The notes under the pieces: model-generated
What the model was told of the DNA's origin: nothing
The model's database searches: none
The model's input: the letters and a program-made list of their open reading frames with translations, nothing else
Shown here: in pieces, positions 14,936 to 17,577 of the stretch
How positions within the stretch are numbered: the stretch's first letter is position 1
Layout of the letters: each line of letters begins with the position of its first letter
Made by a program: the position numbers and the translations under genes
From: Porphyromonadaceae bacterium UBA4262
Lineage (GTDB): Bacteria > Bacteroidota > Bacteroidia > Bacteroidales > Muribaculaceae
Assembly: GCA_002396085.1 (NCBI GenBank)
Contig: DGWI01000015.1
Coordinates: 94,278-111,854 of the forward strand
DNA: 17,577 bases
Reading direction: 5' to 3'

Positions 14936-14989
14936 CCTCGCTGAAAGCGAGCATTTGTTTGCGCTACAAGGTGCTCGCTTTCAGCGAGG
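14936..14989. repeat. hairpin 3 of the MITE-like element (17-bp perfect stem)
   Basis: CCTCGCTGAAAGCGAGC (14936-14952) is perfectly complementary to 14973-14989 across a 20-nt loop. Each arm is itself a small palindrome (CGCTGAAAGCG or CGCTTTCAGCG), so the region can fold as one long cruciform or two small hairpins. AAACAAA before the left arm can also pair with TTTGTTT in the loop, giving a third alternative. Confidence 0.85.
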
Positions 14990-15008
14990 ATAATCGACAG
15001 CATTCTAT

Positions 15009-15037
15009 CCGAGGGTGTCACTACGATCCACCCCCGG
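15009..15037. repeat. hairpin 4 of the MITE-like element (CCGAGGGTG type)
   Basis: CCGAGGGTG (15009-15017) pairs with CACCCCCGG (15029-15037) with one mismatch and an 11-nt loop, the same size and layout as hairpin 2. Confidence 0.75.
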
Positions 15038-15050
15038 TTATTCAAATCAA

Positions 15051-15063
15051 TCGCTTTCAGCGA
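15051..15063. repeat. third copy of the CGCTTTCAGCG palindrome
   Basis: TCGCTTTCAGCGA repeats the core of both arms of hairpin 3 and can form a 5-bp mini-hairpin near the right end of the element. Confidence 0.7.
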
Positions 15064-15169
15064 TATTACATTAATCGGGGACAACAGGTATATAATTCCT
15101 TTGTTTTTTGTCTAATACCCGAAATCTCATTTTTTGGGGTGGGATGATGGATTTGTGGGAGAAAAAGAG

Positions 15170-15177
15170 TAACTTTG
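15170..15177 (+). promoter_or_regulatory. -7 promoter box of the DUF3256/xseA operon
   Basis: TAACTTTG matches TAnnTTTG exactly. No good TTTG lies at 19-21 nt upstream (the nearest, at 15152, is 14 nt away). Transcription would start near 15184. This rules out the in-frame TTG at 15175 as a start codon and favours the ATG at 15199. Confidence 0.6.
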
Positions 15178-15198
15178 CACATTCAAATGATTTGCAAT

Positions 15199-15825
15199 AT
15201 GACTAAACGATTGATACTGATGGTGACGGTGATGCTGGCCATGCTGGCGGGCGAGGCTCGCACGGTGCGCGACTTCTTTGCCAGCGAGCCTGACCAGGTG
15301 TTCGCTTTGCTGCCCCGCACGGCACGGCTCGATATGCTCGACTACTATGACAACGGCACCATCGTCAAGGCCAACAATAACATGGGCAACGACTCGCAAC
15401 TCGACACGGTGACCGACAATTTCTTGCGCATTCACACCAGCGCAGCCCGCACCGTTGAGATGCGCCTGATGCAATGGAAGAATGACACCATCATCGCGCT
15501 GGTCGAGACGGTCGAAACACCTGTCAAAGACAGCCGCATCACATTCTACAACAAGCACTGGTACCAACTCAGGGAGATCAAGCCCTTCAAGATGCCAACA
15601 ATGGATGACTTCATCCTGCCCACGGTCAAGAAAGACCAGCGCAAGGAGATCCTGCAACAGATTGCTTTTCCGCTCATCGAACTGACCTTCGGTGGGCCTG
15701 GTTTTGAGCAACTAACTGCCCGTCATGGGCTTGCCGAGTTTCTAAGCAAGGAAGAGTGGGTCAAGTTGAAGCCCTACTTCCGCCCCACCCTCACCTACCA
15801 TGTGCAGAAAGGCAAAATCAAATGA
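15199..15825 (+). CDS. DUF3256-type exported protein
   Basis: From the chosen ATG the protein has 208 residues and a signal peptide (MTKRLILMVTVMLAMLAGEA). The mature part begins RTVRDFFASEPDQVFALLPRT. It contains RLDMLDYYDNG, DSQLDTVTDNFLRI, IALVETVETPVKDSRITFYN and a C-terminal region rich in Phe and Pro. From memory this matches the Bacteroidetes-restricted DUF3256 family, whose function is unknown; an envelope location is inferred. An ATG at 15187 is also in frame but would leave a leader of only a few nucleotides. The stop lies 9 nt before the xseA ATG, so the genes are probably co-transcribed. Confidence 0.8.
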   Translation: MTKRLILMVTVMLAMLAGEARTVRDFFASEPDQVFALLPRTARLDMLDYYDNGTIVKANNNMGNDSQLDTVTDNFLRIHTSAARTVEMRLMQWKNDTIIALVETVETPVKDSRITFYNKHWYQLREIKPFKMPTMDDFILPTVKKDQRKEILQQIAFPLIELTFGGPGFEQLTARHGLAEFLSKEEWVKLKPYFRPTLTYHVQKGKIK

Positions 15826-15834
15826 TTCGTTGAG

Positions 15835-17145
15835 ATGATGAACATCCAAGCGATAACGCTGAGTCAATATAATGCCCGCATCCGCAATGCGCTGGCCGCC
15901 GCACCCGACCTGCAAGGCCAATGGGTGCTGGCCGAGACCAGCGATGTGGCTGTGCGTCGCGGGCACTGCTATCTAGAATTGGTCGAGAAGCAGGCCGAGA
16001 CTGGCACAACCATCGCCAAGGTGAGTGCCGCCATCTGGGCCAACACCTTCGCTGCGCTCAATGCACGATTCCAGGCAGTGACAGGCTCGGCATTCGGCAC
16101 GGGCATGAAGGTGATGGTGCGTGTCAATGCCAACTTCCACGAGCAGTTTGGCCTGAAGGTCATCATCACCGACATCAACCCCGAGTTCACACTGGGCGAC
16201 ATGGCTCGCCAACGCAACGAGATTCTGAATCGCCTGCAACGCGAGGGTCTCATCGAGCGCAACCGTCAGTTGCCCTGGCCCGATGTGCCGCAACGCATCG
16301 CCGTGGTGTCGGCAGCGGGTGCAGCCGGTTATGGCGACTTCATGAACCAACTGGCCAGCAACCCCTATGGGCTGAAATTCTACACGTGCTTGTTCCAAGC
16401 CATGATGCAGGGTGTCAACACGGTGCCCAGCGTATTGTCCGCATTGCAGCGCATCGAGGAGGTCATCGACCTGTTTGACTGCGTGGTCATCATCCGCGGT
16501 GGCGGCTCGACTACCGACCTCAACTCGTTTGACAACTATGACCTGGCTGCACGCATCGCCCGGTTCTCCATTCCCGTGATAGTGGGCATCGGCCATGAGC
16601 GCGACGTGACGGTGCTGGACTATGTTGCCGCCATGCGGGTCAAGACCCCGACGGCTGCAGCCGAATGGCTGATAGGCCGTGGCAGCAATGCGCTTGCCCA
16701 CCTGACCGAACTGCGCAATGCTGTGGTCACAACGGCCCGCGACATGTTGGCACGATCTCGTGAACAACTGGCCTATTACACCAGTTTTATCCCTGCCGCC
16801 GCGCGACGCATCGTCGACACAAGCCGCTTGCGACTCAACAATCTGACACAGGCCATCCCTGTGGCGGTGAACAGCCGACTGAGCAACGAGCGCACCCGCC
16901 TGGGACACGATGTGGAACTGATGCAGAACGCCATTGCCACTCACGTGGAGCGACAACAATTGCGACTGACTGCACTCACCGACAAGGTGACCCTGCTCTC
17001 GCCACAAAACACGCTGAATCGTGGCTATGCGCTGGTCAAGCGAGGCGACAAGTTTGTCACAGATGCACATCATCTATCACCAGGAGATATCATCACCATC
17101 CAGATGCGAGATGGCGAAGTTGTTGCACAGAGCGTGAATAATTAA
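15835..17145 (+). CDS. xseA: exodeoxyribonuclease VII large subunit
   Basis: XseA is the catalytic subunit of exonuclease VII, which degrades single-stranded DNA from both ends. The 436-residue protein has an N-terminal OB-fold (about 1-115; WVLAETSD, GHCYLELVEK, MKVMVRVNANFHEQFG). The catalytic domain follows, with RIAVVSAAGAAGYGDFMNQL (154-173), RGGGSTTDLNSFDNYDLA (221-238) and GIGHERDVTVLDYVA (251-265). A long helical region and the usual LNRGYALVKRGDKFV end complete it. Two adjacent ATGs (15835, 15838) could start it. Its partner xseB follows after an AT-rich 96-nt gap. Confidence 0.95.
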   Translation: MMNIQAITLSQYNARIRNALAAAPDLQGQWVLAETSDVAVRRGHCYLELVEKQAETGTTIAKVSAAIWANTFAALNARFQAVTGSAFGTGMKVMVRVNANFHEQFGLKVIITDINPEFTLGDMARQRNEILNRLQREGLIERNRQLPWPDVPQRIAVVSAAGAAGYGDFMNQLASNPYGLKFYTCLFQAMMQGVNTVPSVLSALQRIEEVIDLFDCVVIIRGGGSTTDLNSFDNYDLAARIARFSIPVIVGIGHERDVTVLDYVAAMRVKTPTAAAEWLIGRGSNALAHLTELRNAVVTTARDMLARSREQLAYYTSFIPAAARRIVDTSRLRLNNLTQAIPVAVNSRLSNERTRLGHDVELMQNAIATHVERQQLRLTALTDKVTLLSPQNTLNRGYALVKRGDKFVTDAHHLSPGDIITIQMRDGEVVAQSVNN

Positions 17146-17146
17146 T

Positions 17147-17225
17147 AATTAAGAATTAAGAATTAAGAGTTTAGGATTTAGGTTGAGAGCGCGGTCTTAA
17201 TTATTAATTCTAAATTCTTAATTAA
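17147..17225. repeat. AT-rich imperfect inverted repeat between xseA and xseB
   Basis: A run of AATTAAG units (about 17147-17167) faces a complementary AT-rich stretch (about 17196-17225) across a spacer containing GAGAGCGCGG. The arms can form a long imperfect hairpin. Related AATTTAG/AATTAAG runs occur in the gaps at 6318-6344 and 12608-12630. Confidence 0.6.
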
Positions 17226-17241
17226 AAACAAAATAGATCCA

Positions 17242-17436
17242 ATGGAAGAAATCACTTATACCCAAGCCGTCAACGAACTTGAAGAGTTGGTCAAAAAGAT
17301 GCAGGACCCCACCTGCAGTATCGACAATCTGAGTCAGTACACCAAGCGCAGCAAGGAGTTGCTAGACCTGTGCAAGCAACGGCTCACTGCCACCGATGAA
17401 GAGCTCAAACGCATCCTCACCGAGATGACCGACTGA
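17242..17436 (+). CDS. xseB: exodeoxyribonuclease VII small subunit
   Basis: The 64-residue protein is the right size for XseB, the helical subunit that bundles on XseA. The family pattern is visible: ITYTQAVNELEELVKKMQ, then the S-I-D-x-L-x-x-Y/K-x-x-x-x-L turn (SIDNLSQYTKRSKELL), then CKQRLTATDEELKRIL. It follows xseA and is closed by a terminator. Confidence 0.95.
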   Translation: MEEITYTQAVNELEELVKKMQDPTCSIDNLSQYTKRSKELLDLCKQRLTATDEELKRILTEMTD

Positions 17437-17470
17437 CATGGCAACCCACATTCGTGTGCGGTAAAAGCAT

Positions 17471-17499
17471 GGCGGGCCACCCCACGCCCGCCCTTTGTT
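17471..17499 (+). terminator. probable rho-independent terminator after xseB
   Basis: GGCGGGC (17471-17477) pairs perfectly with GCCCGCC (17486-17492) around an 8-nt loop and is followed by CTTTGTT. The T-run is short and interrupted, so efficiency may be moderate. Confidence 0.7.
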
Positions 17500-17517
17500 G
17501 CTCATGGATGTATATAT

Positions 17518-17545
17518 AAAAAAAGTCTCAGCAGGTTGCTGAGAC
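17518..17545 (-). terminator. rho-independent terminator of the tRNA gene
   Basis: On the minus strand, GTCTCAGCA pairs perfectly with TGCTGAGAC around a 3-nt loop and is followed by seven T (17524-17518). The stem begins only 2 nt after the tRNA's discriminator base. Confidence 0.9.
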
Positions 17546-17547
17546 CG

Positions 17548-17577
17548 TGGGTGATGACGGATTCGAACCGCCGACCC
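17548..17577 (-). tRNA. 3' part of a tRNA, probably tRNA-Val (cut by the window edge)
   Basis: Read on the minus strand, the T-arm GGCGG-TTCGAAT-CCGTC is followed by the acceptor strand ATCACCC and discriminator A at 17548. The 5' acceptor should therefore read GGGTGAT. Acceptor and T-arm closely match E. coli tRNA-Val as I recall it, but the anticodon lies outside the window, so the identity is provisional. CCA is not encoded (CGG follows), as is common in Bacteroidetes. Confidence 0.8.

Larger units (their letters stand above)
14803..15099. mobile_element. MITE-like non-autonomous element with 23-bp terminal inverted repeats
   Basis: The left end (14803-14825) and the right end (15077-15099) are inverted copies matching at 21 of 23 positions; the shared core is TATATACCTGTTGTCC. 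The flanks carry a near-perfect direct repeat, TTTGTTTTTG (14793-14802) and TTTGTTTTTTG (15100-15110), as expected of a target duplication. The 297-bp interior has no credible gene and is almost filled with palindromes. Together with its flanks it accounts for the gap between the helicase and the DUF3256 gene. No transposase is present, so movement would need a partner elsewhere. It could instead be a fixed intergenic repeat family with a regulatory or RNA role. Confidence 0.7.

Noticed and set aside
14863..15063. CRISPR-like array
   Set aside because: The repeated palindromes are not evenly spaced, alternate in type and have no spacer-like unique units of constant length; no cas genes are present.
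14881..15147. Open frames of 62-67 codons on both strands inside the hairpin element (14881-15084 minus, 14959-15147 plus)
   Set aside because: They run through palindromes, lack promoters and show no domain-like composition; typical spurious frames in repeats.

Overview
The window looks like chromosomal DNA from a member of the Bacteroidales (Prevotellaceae/Muribaculaceae-like), with fairly GC-rich coding sequence. The evidence is: promoters of the Bacteroidetes type (TTTG, about 19-21 nt, TAnnTTTG) upstream of several genes; almost no Shine-Dalgarno sequences; a BspA-like leucine-rich repeat protein ending in a type IX secretion (Por) C-terminal domain; a DUF3256-type protein; and a tRNA gene with no encoded CCA. 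I cannot name the genus from sequence alone.

Layout. (1) 179-5461, plus strand: two tandem secreted LRR proteins with dockerin repeats, trmB (tRNA m7G46 methyltransferase) and an Mrp/NBP35 Fe-S carrier ATPase. The second LRR gene overlaps trmB in a TAATG junction. (2) 5506-6918, plus: an M48 metalloprotease lipoprotein and a small exported protein made of two SH3b domains, closed by a strong terminator. (3) 8982-7003, minus: a Zn/Cd/Pb-type P1B ATPase with a His-rich N-terminus. Two near-identical 15-bp palindromes lie upstream and one sits on its -33 region. (4) 12593-9131, minus: an apparent operon of ABC ATPase, six-TM permease, YtrA-like GntR regulator and secreted alpha/beta hydrolase, ending in a rho-independent terminator. 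(5) 12898-14733, plus: a DEAD-box RNA helicase with a DbpA-type RNA-binding domain, divergent from the ABC operon and followed by a terminator. (6) 14734-15198: about 465 bp without a gene, holding a hairpin-packed 297-bp element with 23-bp terminal inverted repeats and a likely target duplication. This is the most unusual object in the window. (7) 15199-17436, plus: a DUF3256-type exported protein, then xseA and xseB (exonuclease VII). (8) At the right edge, minus strand: the 3' part of a probable tRNA-Val with a terminator 2 nt beyond it.

Functionally, most genes are housekeeping: tRNA modification, Fe-S assembly, RNA remodelling, exonuclease VII and envelope proteolysis. The accessory parts are the surface LRR pair, the metal exporter with its operator pair, the GntR-controlled ABC operon, and the MITE-like element next to the helicase terminator. 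I saw no CRISPR array, phage gene, transposase gene or defence system.
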